The notes under the pieces were generated by a model. The model saw only the letters and a program-made list of their open reading frames with translations, had not been told where the DNA came from and did not search any database. From assembly GCA_039636795.1 (NCBI GenBank), contig CP143430.1:124001-188000 (forward strand): 64,000 nucleotides of DNA. Reading direction: 5' to 3'. Positions 1 through 9,830 of the stretch are shown piece after piece (position 1 is the stretch's first letter; every line of letters begins with the position of its first letter). The position numbers and the translations under genes are program-made. The stretch is from Micrococcaceae bacterium Sec5.1. Lineage in GTDB: Bacteria > Actinomycetota > Actinomycetes > Actinomycetales > Micrococcaceae.

Positions 1-1404
1 GCGGGGGAGGCAGGCGTTCCCTTCTTCTCCATCTCCGGCTCGGACTTCGTTGAAATGTTCGTCGGCGTTGGTGCTTCCCGTGTTCGCGACCTTTTCGAAC
101 AGGCCAAAGCAAGCTCCCCTGCCATCATCTTCGTTGATGAAATCGACGCCGTTGGTCGTCACCGTGGTGCCGGTATCGGCGGCGGCAACGACGAGCGCGA
201 GCAGACCTTGAACCAACTCCTCGTTGAGATGGACGGCTTCGACGTCAAGACCAACGTCATCCTCATCGCGGCTACCAACCGTCCGGACGTGCTGGACCCC
301 GCGCTGCTGCGCCCGGGCCGTTTTGACCGCCAGATCACCGTGGAAGCCCCGGATATGATCGGCCGCGAACAGATCCTCAACGTCCACGCCAAAGGCAAGC
401 CGATGGCCCCGGGCATCGACCTCAGGGGTGTTGCCAAGAAGACTCCCGGCTACACGGGTGCGGACCTGGCCAACGTCCTGAACGAAGCTGCGCTGCTGAC
501 TGCGCGTTCAAACGCCAACCTGATTGATGACCGTGCCCTGGACGAGGCAATCGACCGCGTCATGGCAGGCCCGCAGAAGCGCAGCCGCGTCATGAAGGAA
601 CTCGAGCGCAAGATCACCGCGTACCACGAAGGTGGTCACGCACTGGTTGCTGCCGCGCTGCGCAACTCCGCTCCGGTCACCAAGATCACCATCCTTCCCC
701 GTGGCCGTGCCCTTGGGTACACCATGGTGATTCCTGAGGACGACAAGTACTCGGTTACCCGTAACGAGTTGCTGGACCAGATGGCGTACGCCATGGGTGG
801 TCGCGTTGCCGAGGAAATCGTGTTCCATGACCCGTCCACCGGCGCGTCCAACGACATCGAAAAGGCCACGTCAACGGCCCGGAAGATGGTCACCCAATAC
901 GGGATGAGCGAACGCGTTGGTGCTGTGAAGCTGGGCCAGGGTGGCGGCGAGCCGTTCCTTGGCCGGGACGCCGCGCAGGAGCGCAACTTCTCGGACCAGA
1001 TCGCCTACGTTGTGGACGAGGAAGTGCGTCGCCTGATCGACCAGGCGCACGACGAGGCATACGCCATCCTCACAGAAAACCGCGAAGTCCTCGATCGGCT
1101 GGCACTGGAACTCCTTGAGCGCGAAACCCTCAACCAGGCCGAGATCGCCGAGATCTTCCACGACATCCGCAAGCGCGATTTCCGTGAGATCTGGCTGTCC
1201 AAAGAGTCCCGCCCTGTTCAGTCGATTCCGCCCGTAGAGTCGCGCGCAGAGAAGGCTGAGCGCGAGGCCCAGGAAGAGGCCAAGAAGGCTCGCCTGGATG
1301 AACCGCTTGATGCCGTAGCCCCGCATGCCCAGGGCGTCAGCAGCCAGGAGTCATTCCAGTCACCGGGACCCGACGGCGGCAACGACTCCCCGCTTCACGG
1401 CTAA
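1..1404 (+). CDS. ftsH: FtsH ATP-dependent zinc metalloprotease, N-terminus cut off
   Basis: Membrane-anchored AAA+ protease that degrades misassembled membrane proteins and some cytosolic regulators. The frame is open from base 1, so the transmembrane N-terminus and Walker A motif lie outside the window and 467 residues remain. Visible are Walker B (FVDEID, near 130-147), the second region of homology (ATNRPD...RPGRFDR, near 274-330), and the zinc motif HEGGH at 625-639. The peptidase domain continues through [12 protein letters not shown], which carries the usual third metal ligand. The C-terminal tail after about 1200 is charged and rich in E, K, A and Q, as in actinobacterial FtsH. The stop lies 10 nt before folE, so transcription probably continues into the folate genes. 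The family call is not in doubt. Confidence 0.97.
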   Translation, partial: AGEAGVPFFSISGSDFVEMFVGVGASRVRDLFEQAKASSPAIIFVDEIDAVGRHRGAGIGGGNDEREQTLNQLLVEMDGFDVKTNVILIAATNRPDVLDPALLRPGRFDRQITVEAPDMIGREQILNVHAKGKPMAPGIDLRGVAKKTPGYTGADLANVLNEAALLTARSNANLIDDRALDEAIDRVMAGPQKRSRVMKELERKITAYHEGGHALVAAALRNSAPVTKITILPRGRALGYTMVIPEDDKYSVTRNELLDQMAYAMGGRVAEEIVFHDPSTGASNDIEKATSTARKMVTQYGMSERVGAVKLGQGGGEPFLGRDAAQERNFSDQIAYVVDEEVRRLIDQAHDEAYAILTENREVLDRLALELLERETLNQAEIAEIFHDIRKRDFREIWLSKESRPVQSIPPVESRAEKAEREAQEEAKKARLDEPLDAVAPHAQGVSSQESFQSPGPDGGNDSPLHG

Positions 1405-1414
1405 GCTTTCTGCT

Positions 1415-2047
1415 GTGACTCATTTCGACGACGACGACCTCGCCGCCGACCACGGCTCAGCCGCGGACGGCAAGCGGGGCCACAAAGTAGACCGCCCGCG
1501 CATTGAAGCGGCAGTACGTGAAATCCTGCTGGCGATTGGTGAAGACCCTGATCGCGGGGGCCTGCATGACACGCCCAAGCGTGTTGCCAAGGCCTATGCG
1601 GAGGTCTTCGCGGGCCTCCACCAGCACCCGGCAGATGTCCTCTCCACCACGTTTGACCTTGACCATGAAGAGCTTGTCCTTGTGAAGGACATTCCCTTCT
1701 ACTCCACGTGTGAACACCACCTGGTGCCGTTCCACGGGGTGGCTCATGTCGGTTATATTCCGTCACATGAGGGCAAGGTGACGGGCCTGAGCAAGCTGGC
1801 CCGTTTGGTGGACATTTATGCGCGCCGGCCCCAGGTGCAGGAGCGGCTCACCACCCAGATCGTTGAGGCACTGGTCAAGCACCTCAACCCGCGTGGGGCG
1901 ATAGTCGTCATCGAATGCGAACACATGTGCATGTCCATGCGCGGCATCCGCAAGCCCGGCGCCAAGACTGTCACCAGTGCGGTGCGCGGTCAGCTCCATG
2001 ACCCGGCCACCCGCGCCGAGGCCATGAGCCTCATACTCGGAAGGTAA
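1415..2047 (+). CDS. folE: GTP cyclohydrolase I
   Basis: Converts GTP to 7,8-dihydroneopterin triphosphate, the first step of folate synthesis, in the cytoplasm. The frame is open from 1325, but that would overlap ftsH. GTG at 1415 gives a 210-residue protein starting [11 protein letters not shown] with the usual family length after a short acidic tail. Zinc and active-site motifs are clear: [10 protein letters not shown] followed by HVGYIP, and late in the protein [13 protein letters not shown]. These supply the two Cys and one His zinc ligands of the family. It follows ftsH by 10 nt and precedes folP by 7 nt, heading a folE-folP-folB-folK operon. The start codon is the only uncertain point; the Shine-Dalgarno sequence is weak. 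Confidence 0.96.
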   Translation: MTHFDDDDLAADHGSAADGKRGHKVDRPRIEAAVREILLAIGEDPDRGGLHDTPKRVAKAYAEVFAGLHQHPADVLSTTFDLDHEELVLVKDIPFYSTCEHHLVPFHGVAHVGYIPSHEGKVTGLSKLARLVDIYARRPQVQERLTTQIVEALVKHLNPRGAIVVIECEHMCMSMRGIRKPGAKTVTSAVRGQLHDPATRAEAMSLILGR

Positions 2048-2054
2048 GCAATAT

Positions 2055-2960
2055 ATGGATTCCCTCGCTGCAGCACCCGGAACCGGCCCGGCCACAAGCC
2101 CACTGCCGATTCTCCGCAAGCCGCGGCCCGCGGCCAGGTTTGAGGACCTGCCAACGGACCGCACGCTCGTTATGGGAATTCTCAACGTCACACCGGATTC
2201 CTTTAGCGACGGCGGCACCCACCGCACGCCGGACACCGCCATCGCGCTCGGGCTGCGTATGTTCTACGCCGGCGCGGACATCATCGACGTCGGTGGCGAG
2301 TCCACGCGCTCCGGCGCCGAACCCGTTTCTCCTGAAGAAGAACAACGCCGGGTCCTCCCGGTGATCCAGGCGCTGGTGAAGGCTGGCGCACTCGTCAGTA
2401 TCGACACGATGCACACGTCAACTGCGGCCGCTGCCGTGGAAGCCGGCGCGGCGATCATCAACGACGTCTCCGGCCTGACCATCGAGCCGGACATGCCCGA
2501 GCTCGTCGCACGCACCAAGGTCCCGTACATCCTCACGCATCGTCGTGGCGATGCCCGCACTATGGACAGCCTCACGGAGTACAACAACGTGACGGAAGAC
2601 GTTGTGGCTGAGCTCAGCGGTGTCCGCGACAAACTTTACGCGGCAGGCGTCGCTCCGGAGCAGATCATCGTTGACCCCGGGATTGGCTTCTCCAAGAACG
2701 AGAACCAGAACTGGGAAATCCTTAAGAACCTGGACAAGCTGTTCTCACTCGGCCACAAGGTCATGGTGGCTGCATCACGCAAGCGGTTCCTCGGCTCGCT
2801 CCTCACTGTTGCCGGCAAGTCTGCCGCACCGCTGGAACGCGACGCCGCCACCGCAGCTATCACTGCTTTGAGCGCTGCGAAGGGTGCTTGGGCTGTTCGC
2901 GTCCACGACGTCGGTCCGAGCCTTGACGCCGTCAAGGTTGCTGCTCGAATCGCCCGCTGA
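2055..2960 (+). CDS. folP: Dihydropteroate synthase
   Basis: Condenses 6-hydroxymethyl-dihydropterin pyrophosphate with p-aminobenzoate to give dihydropteroate; target of sulfonamides. The 301-residue TIM-barrel protein carries MGILNVTPDSFSDGG near residue 40 (first DHPS signature), GGESTRSGAEPVS (second loop), NDVSGL, DPGIGFSKN and ASRKRFLG near the C-terminus, in the expected order. It has about 30 extra N-terminal residues rich in A, P and G before the barrel. ATG at 2055 follows the folE stop by 7 nt, and folB begins 12 nt after its stop, so it is part of the same transcript. No disrupted motif was seen. Confidence 0.97.
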   Translation: MDSLAAAPGTGPATSPLPILRKPRPAARFEDLPTDRTLVMGILNVTPDSFSDGGTHRTPDTAIALGLRMFYAGADIIDVGGESTRSGAEPVSPEEEQRRVLPVIQALVKAGALVSIDTMHTSTAAAAVEAGAAIINDVSGLTIEPDMPELVARTKVPYILTHRRGDARTMDSLTEYNNVTEDVVAELSGVRDKLYAAGVAPEQIIVDPGIGFSKNENQNWEILKNLDKLFSLGHKVMVAASRKRFLGSLLTVAGKSAAPLERDAATAAITALSAAKGAWAVRVHDVGPSLDAVKVAARIAR

Positions 2961-2972
2961 CCGGAGGACCTT

Positions 2973-3332
2973 GTGGACAGGATCACGCTGACCGGTGTCA
3001 CCGCCGTCGGCCATCACGGAGTGTTCGATTTCGAGCGCCGGGACGGCCAGCCGTTCGTCGTGGACGCCGTCCTTCATACTGACTTCAGCAAGGCTGCGGA
3101 GACGGATGACCTCCAGTACACCGCGCACTACGGCGAGGTGGCTGAGCTCATCACCTCGCATATTGAGGGCGAGCCGCTGAACCTGATTGAGGGGTTGGCA
3201 GTGAGGATCGCCGATGGCATCCTCGCCAATTACAACGTGGCCGCAGTGGATGTCACCGTCCATAAGCCGAAAGCGCCCATTGAGGTTCCGTTTGGCGATG
3301 TCACTGTGAGTGTCCACAGGGAGCGATCATGA
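2973..3332 (+). CDS. folB: Dihydroneopterin aldolase
   Basis: Cleaves 7,8-dihydroneopterin to 6-hydroxymethyl-7,8-dihydropterin and glycolaldehyde. The protein has 119 residues, the normal size for this small T-fold enzyme, starting at GTG 2973 with GGAGG about 6 nt upstream. It begins MDRITLTGVTAVGHHGVF, matching the family N-terminus (I-x-L-x-G-[IV]-x-x-x-G-x-H-G-V). It then has the conserved Y-x-x-x-x-x segment HYGEVAELI, followed by LIEGLAVRIAD and late in the protein VTVHKPKAPI, all typical of FolB. Its stop overlaps the folK start by 4 nt (ATGA), implying translational coupling. The product feeds directly into FolK and FolP beside it. Confidence 0.96.
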   Translation: MDRITLTGVTAVGHHGVFDFERRDGQPFVVDAVLHTDFSKAAETDDLQYTAHYGEVAELITSHIEGEPLNLIEGLAVRIADGILANYNVAAVDVTVHKPKAPIEVPFGDVTVSVHRERS

Positions 3333-3868
3333 ACTCCGGATACACCAAAGCGATCCTGGCCCTCGGCAGCAACCTCGGCGAGCGGAACGACACCCTCTCC
3401 ACCGCCGTCGCCGATCTCGTGGACCCGCCGGACATAAGGCTCCTTGGAGTGTCTCCGGTGGTCCAGACAAAAGCAGTCGGCGGCCCGGAAGGGCAACCCG
3501 ATTTCCTGAACATGGTCATGGCAGTTGAGACAACGCTCAGTCCACTTGAGTTGTTGCGGCACTGCCACGACGTCGAGCAGAAGCACCACCGCACCCGTGA
3601 AGTGCGTTGGGGTCCGCGAACACTGGACGTAGACATCATCGTTTTCGGTGACGTGGTCAGTGACGACCCCGTCCTGACCCTGCCTCATCCGAGGGCGGCC
3701 GAACGCGCCTTTGTCCTGTACCCATGGTCGCTGCTGGAGCCGAACGCCCAACTGAACGGGCAAAGCGTTGCAGAGTTGGCGGCCGCAGCTGAGGACATGC
3801 CCGACATCCGTCGGTTCGACGGCTACGGCGATATCGCAGGTGTTCCGGCGACGGGAGCGGTGGAGTAG
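3329..3868 (+). CDS. folK: 2-amino-4-hydroxy-6-hydroxymethyl-dihydropteridine pyrophosphokinase
   Basis: Transfers pyrophosphate from ATP to 6-hydroxymethyl-dihydropterin, giving the substrate of FolP. The 179-residue protein shows the HPPK pattern: ALGSNLGER near the start, then LLGVSPVVQTKAVGGPEGQPDFLNMVMAVETTL in two blocks, RWGPRTLDVDIIVFGD (the Mg-binding D-x-D of the family), and LPHPRAAERAFVLYPWSLLEP. ATG overlaps the folB stop by 4 nt. GTG of the following DUF3180 gene starts 3 nt after the stop. Length and motif order fit an intact enzyme; the last 20 or so residues are variable. Confidence 0.97.
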   Translation: MNSGYTKAILALGSNLGERNDTLSTAVADLVDPPDIRLLGVSPVVQTKAVGGPEGQPDFLNMVMAVETTLSPLELLRHCHDVEQKHHRTREVRWGPRTLDVDIIVFGDVVSDDPVLTLPHPRAAERAFVLYPWSLLEPNAQLNGQSVAELAAAAEDMPDIRRFDGYGDIAGVPATGAVE

Positions 3869-3870
3869 AA

Positions 3871-4392
3871 GTGAAGCCCATGCGCCCCGCGGTCCTGGTC
3901 ATCATCGCCATCATCGCTGCCGCCATCGGTTGGCTGGCCACGGCGGCAACAAACCGCTTCAGCATGCCCACTCCCGTGCTTCCGGTTTCCGCACTGGTCA
4001 CCATGGGCGTCATCGCAGTACTCACCCTGATCATGGGAATCCGGGTGCTGCGGTGGCGTAACGGCAAGAAGAAGAACCTGCTCAACCCGATCCTTGCCGC
4101 CCGGACGCTGATCCTTGCCCAAGCCTGCGCATATGCCGGGACGCTCCTCCTGGGCTGGCACGCCGGCATCTCCTTTGACCTTCTCCGAATCGGGACCTTG
4201 CGCAGTGGTGAAGGCATCCTCTGGAACGCCGTCCTGATGGGCGGTGGTGGCGTGGTGATGGTGGTCGTCGGCCTGGTGGTCGAGAGATTCTGCCGGATCC
4301 CACCGGAAGACCTCGAAGGTGGCACCCCTGGACCGGAAACCCGCCGCGGGGAAGCAAAAGGCGAAGGCGAGTATGCGTACCGAGGCGATTGA
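3871..4392 (+). CDS. DUF3180 membrane protein
   Basis: A 173-residue membrane protein of unknown function that in actinobacteria sits directly after folK. Four hydrophobic segments are visible: about residues 8-27 (VLVIIAIIAAAIGWLATAA), 41-60 (LVTMGVIAVLTLIMGI), 81-98 (LILAQACAYAGTLLLGW) and 117-137 (LMGGGGVVMVVVGLVVERF). The C-terminal tail is charged. Translation probably starts at GTG 3871 (or ATG 3880, MRPAVLV). Its 3' end overlaps the next gene by about 20 nt in another frame. The DUF3180 call rests on topology, size and synteny. No catalytic motif can be seen. Confidence 0.82.
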   Translation: MKPMRPAVLVIIAIIAAAIGWLATAATNRFSMPTPVLPVSALVTMGVIAVLTLIMGIRVLRWRNGKKKNLLNPILAARTLILAQACAYAGTLLLGWHAGISFDLLRIGTLRSGEGILWNAVLMGGGGVVMVVVGLVVERFCRIPPEDLEGGTPGPETRRGEAKGEGEYAYRGD

Positions 4393-4885
4393 CCCTCCCG
4401 GCGTCCAGTGGCTGCGGGTCTCCCCGAAGTACGTCACGGTCCGCTTGGTGGAGTGGGCCATTGGAAACCTGGTGATGGTGGCGATCCTTAGCCTCCCTCT
4501 CGTGTTTGTGCAGCTGGGTTGGTGGCGCTGGCCTCCGCTGTGGCTCGCCATCACAGTACCCGCGGTGATGCTTGTCCTGGCGTTGTGGCGGCTCGTGCTG
4601 ATTCCGCGCCAGGTCCGTGCAATCGGTTACGCGGAGCGCGATGACGATCTCCTCATTCGCCGTGGCATCTTTTTCCAACGCACCATGGTGGTCCCGTACG
4701 GCCGGATGCAGTACGTGGATGTGACTGTTGGTCCGGTGGAACGCGGCCTTGGTCTTTGCACCTTGAAACTTCACACGGCTTCAGCTGGAACCAGCGCTTA
4801 CCTGCCTGGACTTCCTGCCGAGGAAGGCGCACGGCTGCGTGAACAGCTCTCGGCACGTGGAGAAGCCAGGCTGGCCGGGCTGTGA
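4373..4885 (+). CDS. PH domain-containing membrane protein (YdbS-like)
   Basis: A 170-residue protein with two hydrophobic segments near residues 25-45 and 50-70, followed by a bacterial PH (DUF304/bPH2) domain. The domain carries the typical DDLLIRRGIFFQRTMVVPYGRMQYVDV core and ends in LPAEEGARLREQL. The frame is open from 4319, but ATG at 4373 (MRTEAIDPPG) has a purine-rich GAAGGCGAG upstream and keeps the overlap with the previous gene short. Its stop overlaps the GTG start of the next gene. By analogy with paired YdbS/YdbT proteins it probably forms a membrane complex with the downstream larger PH protein. The biochemical role is unknown. Confidence 0.85.
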   Translation: MRTEAIDPPGVQWLRVSPKYVTVRLVEWAIGNLVMVAILSLPLVFVQLGWWRWPPLWLAITVPAVMLVLALWRLVLIPRQVRAIGYAERDDDLLIRRGIFFQRTMVVPYGRMQYVDVTVGPVERGLGLCTLKLHTASAGTSAYLPGLPAEEGARLREQLSARGEARLAGL

Positions 4886-6408
4886 GCACGGGGGGTAGCG
4901 CCACCGTGGGCCTCCCGGCTAAAGCGGACGACGGCGATTGGCGGCGCGTGCATCCAGCGTCACCGTTCGTACGCGGCTGGGTGGCGCTGGCCGCCGTCGG
5001 ATACTTTTTCGGTCGCGACGCCTTTGAACGCGTACTTCAGGGCCGCGACATCCTGGATCCCAACCTCAACGGACGGGTTCCCTGGCTGTTGGCCGGTGGC
5101 GGCATTGTGCTTCTCCTGACGGTGGGCGGATTCATCCTGAGCTGGTACTTCACGCGCTACCAGGTGGCCGAGGGCTATGTCCGGGTCAACACAGGATTCG
5201 TGTTCAGGCAGCAGCGGCAGGCTCGGTTGGACCGGGTCCAGGCGATCGACATCGTGCAGCCCCTTTTGGCGAGGATCTTTGGCCTCGCTGAGCTCAAGTT
5301 TGAAGTCGCCGACGCCGGCGAGTCGGCCGTGCGGCTCGCTTACCTTCCGCTGGCCCAGGCCAAACAGTTACGCGCCACTATCCTTGCCCGTGCCGCCGGA
5401 GTGGTGAGCGGCCCGGAAACTGCGCAAGAAATCCCCGAAGCGCCGGAGCACGTTGTCTTGTCCGTGCCGCCTTCCCGGCTTATTGGCTCGCTCCTGCTGA
5501 GCGAGCAGACCGTCGGGATCCTGCTCGGCGCCGCCGCATCCATAGCCATCTCCGTGTACACCGAAAACAGCGCCATCTTCCTGGCGCTGATCCCGGCCGT
5601 GCTGGGCATTGGTGCTGCTTATTGGAACTCATTCAACAAGGGCTACAACTTCACCGCGGCGATTTCCCCTGATGGGATCCGGCTACGCTACGGGCTCCTG
5701 GACACGCAAGCCCAGACCCTGCCCCCGGGCCGAATCCAGGCACTGAAGGTCAGGCAGCCGCCCATCTGGAGGATCTTCGGCTGGTACCGCATGCAAGTTA
5801 ACGTGGCCGGCTACGGTGGCGCGGCAGGCAATGAGAACGCTGCGCGGACCACTTTGCTGCCAGTGGGCTTGAAGCCGGATGTCATGCGGATGCTGTCCCT
5901 CGTGCTGCCGGACCCGGGTGTTGAGGATCCGGAACGGGTGTTCACTTCCGCGCTGGAAGGGTTGGCTGGGCCTACCTCCACGGATGGTTTCGTCACTACT
6001 CCGCGCCGGGCCTGGCTCCTGGCACCACTGGGCTGGCGGCGCAATGGTTTCCTGGCCACGCGAACGGCATTGTTGATTCGATCCGGCCGATGGTGGCGCA
6101 CCCTGGTTCTGGTTCCCCATCAGCGCACACAGTCCATGGCCTTGCAGCAAGGTCCGCTGGCGCGGCGTTTCGGGGTGGCTGATCTTGTCCTCCACACCAC
6201 GGCGGGACCTGTTGTGCCGCGCCTCTATCAGGCTGACGTGGAGCAGGCTGTGCAGCTGTTCGACCAGCAGGCCGCCCGTGCCCGCGAGGCGAGAAGGCGG
6301 CAGACCAGCGAGCAATGGCTCGCCGAGGTAAGCGGCCAGACTCTACCACAATCAGAACCTGAATCACTACCGCAAGCACCAACCCAGGAGGACCCTCAGC
6401 ATGGTTAG
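4882..6408 (+). CDS. Large PH domain-containing membrane protein (YdbT-like)
   Basis: A 508-residue membrane protein with repeated bPH2 (DUF304) domains. Paired hydrophobic segments lie near residues 31-45 and 70-95. The first PH core is GYVRVNTGFVFRQQRQARLDRVQ with VQAIDIVQPLLARIFGLAEL. A second membrane hairpin near 195-250 precedes a second PH-like core at SPDGIRLRYGLLDT and LPPGRIQALKVRQP. A third, weaker one lies near 390-450 (LLIRSGRWWRTLVLVPHQRTQSM). GTG at 4882 overlaps the previous stop by 4 nt. The tandem arrangement with the smaller PH protein is conserved in actinobacteria. Function is unknown, and the C-terminus is charged and Q/E/P-rich. Confidence 0.86.
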   Translation: MSTGGSATVGLPAKADDGDWRRVHPASPFVRGWVALAAVGYFFGRDAFERVLQGRDILDPNLNGRVPWLLAGGGIVLLLTVGGFILSWYFTRYQVAEGYVRVNTGFVFRQQRQARLDRVQAIDIVQPLLARIFGLAELKFEVADAGESAVRLAYLPLAQAKQLRATILARAAGVVSGPETAQEIPEAPEHVVLSVPPSRLIGSLLLSEQTVGILLGAAASIAISVYTENSAIFLALIPAVLGIGAAYWNSFNKGYNFTAAISPDGIRLRYGLLDTQAQTLPPGRIQALKVRQPPIWRIFGWYRMQVNVAGYGGAAGNENAARTTLLPVGLKPDVMRMLSLVLPDPGVEDPERVFTSALEGLAGPTSTDGFVTTPRRAWLLAPLGWRRNGFLATRTALLIRSGRWWRTLVLVPHQRTQSMALQQGPLARRFGVADLVLHTTAGPVVPRLYQADVEQAVQLFDQQAARAREARRRQTSEQWLAEVSGQTLPQSEPESLPQAPTQEDPQHG

Positions 6409-7309
6409 GCCAGGAAGACTCGGAGTCGGCATCATCGGCGCCGGAAAGGTGGGTGCCGTCCTGGGTGCCGCTTTGCGCGCGGCCGAGCACGCCGTCGTCG
6501 GGGTTTCCGCCGTTTCCGAAGCGAGCCGCGAGCGGGCAGAGACGCTGCTGCCGGGAGTCCCGATCCTTGGGATCCAGGACATTGTGGAGCGGTCGGAACT
6601 GGTGCTGCTGGCCGTTCCCGACGATGCCCTCGGCGAACTTGTTGAGGGACTCGCGAAGCTTGGTGCCTGGCAACCGGGCCAGTTGGTGGCGCATACATCC
6701 GGCCGTTTCGGCGTCGGGATCCTGCAACCGATCCGCAGCGCGGGTGCCATTCCGCTTGCCATGCATCCTGCCATGACTTTCACCGGCATGAGCCTGGACC
6801 TGACCCGCCTCATGGATTGCACCTTCGGAGTCACAGCCGACGCCGCCATGTTGCCGATTGCCCAGGCCCTGGTAGTGGAGATGGGTGCCGAGCCGGTAGC
6901 GATCGCCGAGGCAGACCGCACCCTGTACCACGCGGCCCTCGCGCACAGCTCCAACCACATGGTGACGCTTGTTGCGCAGGCATCCCAGTTGCTGCGGGAA
7001 ATCGGCGTCGAATCCCCGGAGACCATGCTGGGTCCATTGCTGCGGGCCACACTCGAGAACGCTCTCGCGTCCGGGGAGTCTGCATTGACCGGTCCAGTCG
7101 CGCGCGGCGATGTAGGCACCGTTGCTGCGCACGCCCAGGCGCTGAAAGAATACGACGGCGGTGCGGGCGGGGACGTGCTTGCGGCCTACCAGGCCATGGC
7201 CCGGGCAACGGCCCGGCGTGCCGGAAACCGCGGACTGCTGCGCCCTGAACAACTGACTGACATTGGCGAGGCCTTGGGAACAGAGCCCACGGCGCCGGAA
7301 GGAATCTGA
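6401..7309 (+). CDS. Rossmann-like and DUF2520 domain-containing protein
   Basis: A 302-residue cytoplasmic protein. The N-terminus (residues 7-20, [16 protein letters not shown]) is a Rossmann nucleotide-binding fold with GxGxxG. The following [18 protein letters not shown] is the usual second half of the fold. The C-terminal half carries [27 protein letters not shown] and [10 protein letters not shown], features of DUF2520 and of the ketopantoate-reductase-like helical domain. Its ATG overlaps the previous stop by 8 nt, and panC starts 5 nt after its stop. In actinobacteria this gene precedes panC, and a link to pantothenate synthesis is often assumed from position; the reaction is not known to me. 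Confidence 0.88.
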   Translation: MVRPGRLGVGIIGAGKVGAVLGAALRAAEHAVVGVSAVSEASRERAETLLPGVPILGIQDIVERSELVLLAVPDDALGELVEGLAKLGAWQPGQLVAHTSGRFGVGILQPIRSAGAIPLAMHPAMTFTGMSLDLTRLMDCTFGVTADAAMLPIAQALVVEMGAEPVAIAEADRTLYHAALAHSSNHMVTLVAQASQLLREIGVESPETMLGPLLRATLENALASGESALTGPVARGDVGTVAAHAQALKEYDGGAGGDVLAAYQAMARATARRAGNRGLLRPEQLTDIGEALGTEPTAPEGI

Positions 7310-7314
7310 ACAGC

Positions 7315-8217
7315 ATGGCCATCAAACTCGTAACCACCGCGGCCGAACTGCGTGCTGAAAGCGCCCGGCTCCTGGCTTCCAAGGGAGGAAGTTCCCAAGG
7401 CCTGGTGCCGACCATGGGCGCGCTGCACTCCGGCCATGCAGCGCTGGCGTGGACCGCAGTGGCTGAGAACGACGTCGTGGTAGCCACCATTTTCGTGAAT
7501 CCGCTCCAGTTCGGCGACGCCGTGGATCTCGACCGCTATCCCCGTACCCTTGAGGCCGATATGGCCCTCCTCGATGCCGAAGGAGTGGACCTTGTCTTCG
7601 CACCCTCCGTGGACGAGGTGTACCCGGGTGGCCAGCCGCTGGTTCGCGTCACGGCCGGCCCGCTCGGCGGGAAATGGGAAGGCGCTTCACGACCCGGGCA
7701 CTTCGACGGTGCCCTGACCGTGGTGGCCAAGTTGCTGCACTACGGACTTCCCGGCGGTGCAGCTGCGGACGGTTCGACGCCGACCTACCGTGCCTACTTT
7801 GGCCAGAAGGACGCCCAGCAGCTTGCCCTCGTGAAGAGGATGGTCGTGGACCTGAACTTCCCCGTGGAGATCGTGCCGGTGCCAATCGTCCGCAGTGACG
7901 ACGGGTTGGCTCTTTCAAGCCGTAACCGCTTCCTCTCGGACGAAGAACGCGACGCAGCGCTGGTGCTCTCACGGGCTCTGCGCCTCATCGAGTCCCGCGC
8001 GAACGCACATGAACCACTGGACCTGGATTCCGCCGTCGCCCTTGTTGAATCCCAGCCACTGGTGGAACTGGACTATTTCGACGTCGTGGATCCCACCACT
8101 CTTGAGCCGCTGGCCGAGAACTGCAAGGAGACTCCGTTCCGCGGCGAAGGGCTGGCAATCGTTGCCGCAAAGGTGGGTCCTGTGCGGTTGATAGACAACG
8201 TTCCGCTTAATTCCTGA
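7315..8217 (+). CDS. panC: Pantothenate synthetase (pantoate-beta-alanine ligase)
   Basis: ATP-dependent ligation of pantoate and beta-alanine to pantothenate, the last step of vitamin B5 synthesis. The 300-residue protein has the adenylating signature [13 protein letters not shown] (HIGH-like HSGH) near residues 30-42, then FVNPLQFG, a central [16 protein letters not shown] block and the KMSKS-like loop [17 protein letters not shown] at 7315 lies 5 nt after the upstream gene. There is no panD directly behind it, unlike many actinobacteria where panC-panD continue; the operon seems to end here. All substrate-binding blocks of the family are present. Confidence 0.97.
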   Translation: MAIKLVTTAAELRAESARLLASKGGSSQGLVPTMGALHSGHAALAWTAVAENDVVVATIFVNPLQFGDAVDLDRYPRTLEADMALLDAEGVDLVFAPSVDEVYPGGQPLVRVTAGPLGGKWEGASRPGHFDGALTVVAKLLHYGLPGGAAADGSTPTYRAYFGQKDAQQLALVKRMVVDLNFPVEIVPVPIVRSDDGLALSSRNRFLSDEERDAALVLSRALRLIESRANAHEPLDLDSAVALVESQPLVELDYFDVVDPTTLEPLAENCKETPFRGEGLAIVAAKVGPVRLIDNVPLNS

Positions 8218-8333
8218 GGTTGAATACCTAACGTTTGGATTTTCTGCTGACGGGAATCTCTTGGGCGTCTAGACTGTTCCTGTCTTCACCGGCATTGATC
8301 GCCGGAATCCAAGCCCAAACCTGAGGAATCCTC

Positions 8334-9818
8334 ATGTCTACCGACGTCACGTCCGACGCCAACAGCGAGCCCGGTTCCGGCGCGTCCGCAAGTGCTGCCT
8401 CCACAGAGGAAGCGCTCACGCAGGCTCCTGTCTCAGCGAAGATGTCCCGTGAATCCGTCACGGTCATTGTCACCTTGTTGGTCGCCACGTTTGTGGTGAT
8501 CCTCAACGAGACCATCATGAACGTGGCGCTCCAGCGGCTGATGACCGATCTGAAGGTGGATGCGCCCACGGTCCAGTGGCTCGCCACCGGGTTCATGCTG
8601 ACCATGGCGGTCGTCATTCCGACCACCGGATTCATCCTGCAGCGATTGACCACGCGGGGCTCGTTCATGCTCGCCATGGGACTCTTCAGCGGCGGAACTC
8701 TGCTGGCCGCCCTGGCGCCCGGGTTTCCCGTGCTGCTCCTGGCACGCATCGTCCAGGCCGGCGGCACGGCCATCATGCTGCCATTGCTGATGACCACCAT
8801 TCTCACGCTTGTACCGATGTCCCGGCGCGGAGCCGTTATGGGCAACGTCAGCATCGCCATCTCAGTCGCTCCCGCCATGGGTCCCACCGTTTCAGGCATC
8901 ATCCTGGACCACTTCTCGTGGCGCTTCATGTTCGTGTTCGTGCTCCCCGTAGCGCTGGCTGCCTTGGCGATTGGCGCCAAGTTCCTCACCAATGTGGGGG
9001 AGCGCGGGAAGACTGGCTTGGACTTCACTTCAGTGGTCCTCACCGTTCCTGCTTTCGGTGGCTTGGTCTACGGCCTCAGCCAGATCGGTGGCGCCAACGC
9101 CGGGGTGGTCCCGATCATCGCACTCGTGGTTGGAGTCGTGTGCCTGGCGCTGTTCGTCTTCCGCCAACTCAAATTGCAGAAGACCGATTCGCCGCTGCTG
9201 GATCTCCGGGCCTTCAACTTCCGAATGTTCACAGTGTCCACACTGCTGATGGTCGTAGCGATGATGGCCCTGTTCGGTGGCGTCATCCTGCTCCCGCTGT
9301 ACCTGCAGAACACCCTGCACCTCCAGCCGATGGAAACCGGCCTGGCGCTCTTGCCCGGCGGTCTGGCCATGGGTCTGCTGGGTCCTGTAATCGGGCGGAT
9401 CTTCGACAAAGTGGGTCCCCTGCCCCTGACCGTATCCGGTTCGGTCCTCATGGTCCTGACGCTCTGGCAGTTCTCGCGCCTGGACCAGGCCAGTGCTCTG
9501 GGATGGGTGATTGCGCTGCACGTGACGCTGAGCCTCGGCCTGGCATTGCTCTTCACCCCTGCCTTCACCACCGGCTTGAACCCGCTGCCTCCGCACCTGT
9601 ACTCCCACGGATCGGCCATCATGAGCACAGCCCAGCAAGTTGCCGGCGCCGCTGGCACTGCGCTGCTCGTGTCCATCTTCGCCGTAGTGTCCGCATCCTC
9701 CGGCCTGGTAGCCGGGATGCAGGCAGCCTTCCTGGCGGCAACCATCATTGCCGGCGCCGCAGTGGTGCTCGGTGCGATGATGCGCAAAACCGAGGGCGCA
9801 GGCCACGGCGGTCACTGA
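8334..9818 (+). CDS. MFS multidrug exporter, DHA2 (EmrB/QacA-type, 14 TM)
   Basis: A 494-residue transporter with a hydrophilic N-terminus of about 35 residues rich in S, A and E, then roughly 14 hydrophobic segments. DHA2 signatures are visible: FVVILNETIMNVALQRLM in TM1, the ATGFMLTMAVVIPTTGFI segment (TM2), LARIVQAGGTAIMLPLLM (TM4) and GNVSIAISVAPAMGPTVSG, matching motif C of drug/proton antiporters. It is probably a proton-driven exporter of a hydrophobic compound in the cytoplasmic membrane. It stands alone, 116 nt after panC, with no adjacent regulator. The stretch after its stop carries repeats instead of another gene. The substrate cannot be told from sequence. Confidence 0.9.
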   Translation: MSTDVTSDANSEPGSGASASAASTEEALTQAPVSAKMSRESVTVIVTLLVATFVVILNETIMNVALQRLMTDLKVDAPTVQWLATGFMLTMAVVIPTTGFILQRLTTRGSFMLAMGLFSGGTLLAALAPGFPVLLLARIVQAGGTAIMLPLLMTTILTLVPMSRRGAVMGNVSIAISVAPAMGPTVSGIILDHFSWRFMFVFVLPVALAALAIGAKFLTNVGERGKTGLDFTSVVLTVPAFGGLVYGLSQIGGANAGVVPIIALVVGVVCLALFVFRQLKLQKTDSPLLDLRAFNFRMFTVSTLLMVVAMMALFGGVILLPLYLQNTLHLQPMETGLALLPGGLAMGLLGPVIGRIFDKVGPLPLTVSGSVLMVLTLWQFSRLDQASALGWVIALHVTLSLGLALLFTPAFTTGLNPLPPHLYSHGSAIMSTAQQVAGAAGTALLVSIFAVVSASSGLVAGMQAAFLAATIIAGAAVVLGAMMRKTEGAGHGGH

Positions 9819-9830
9819 GTCTTCGTGCCG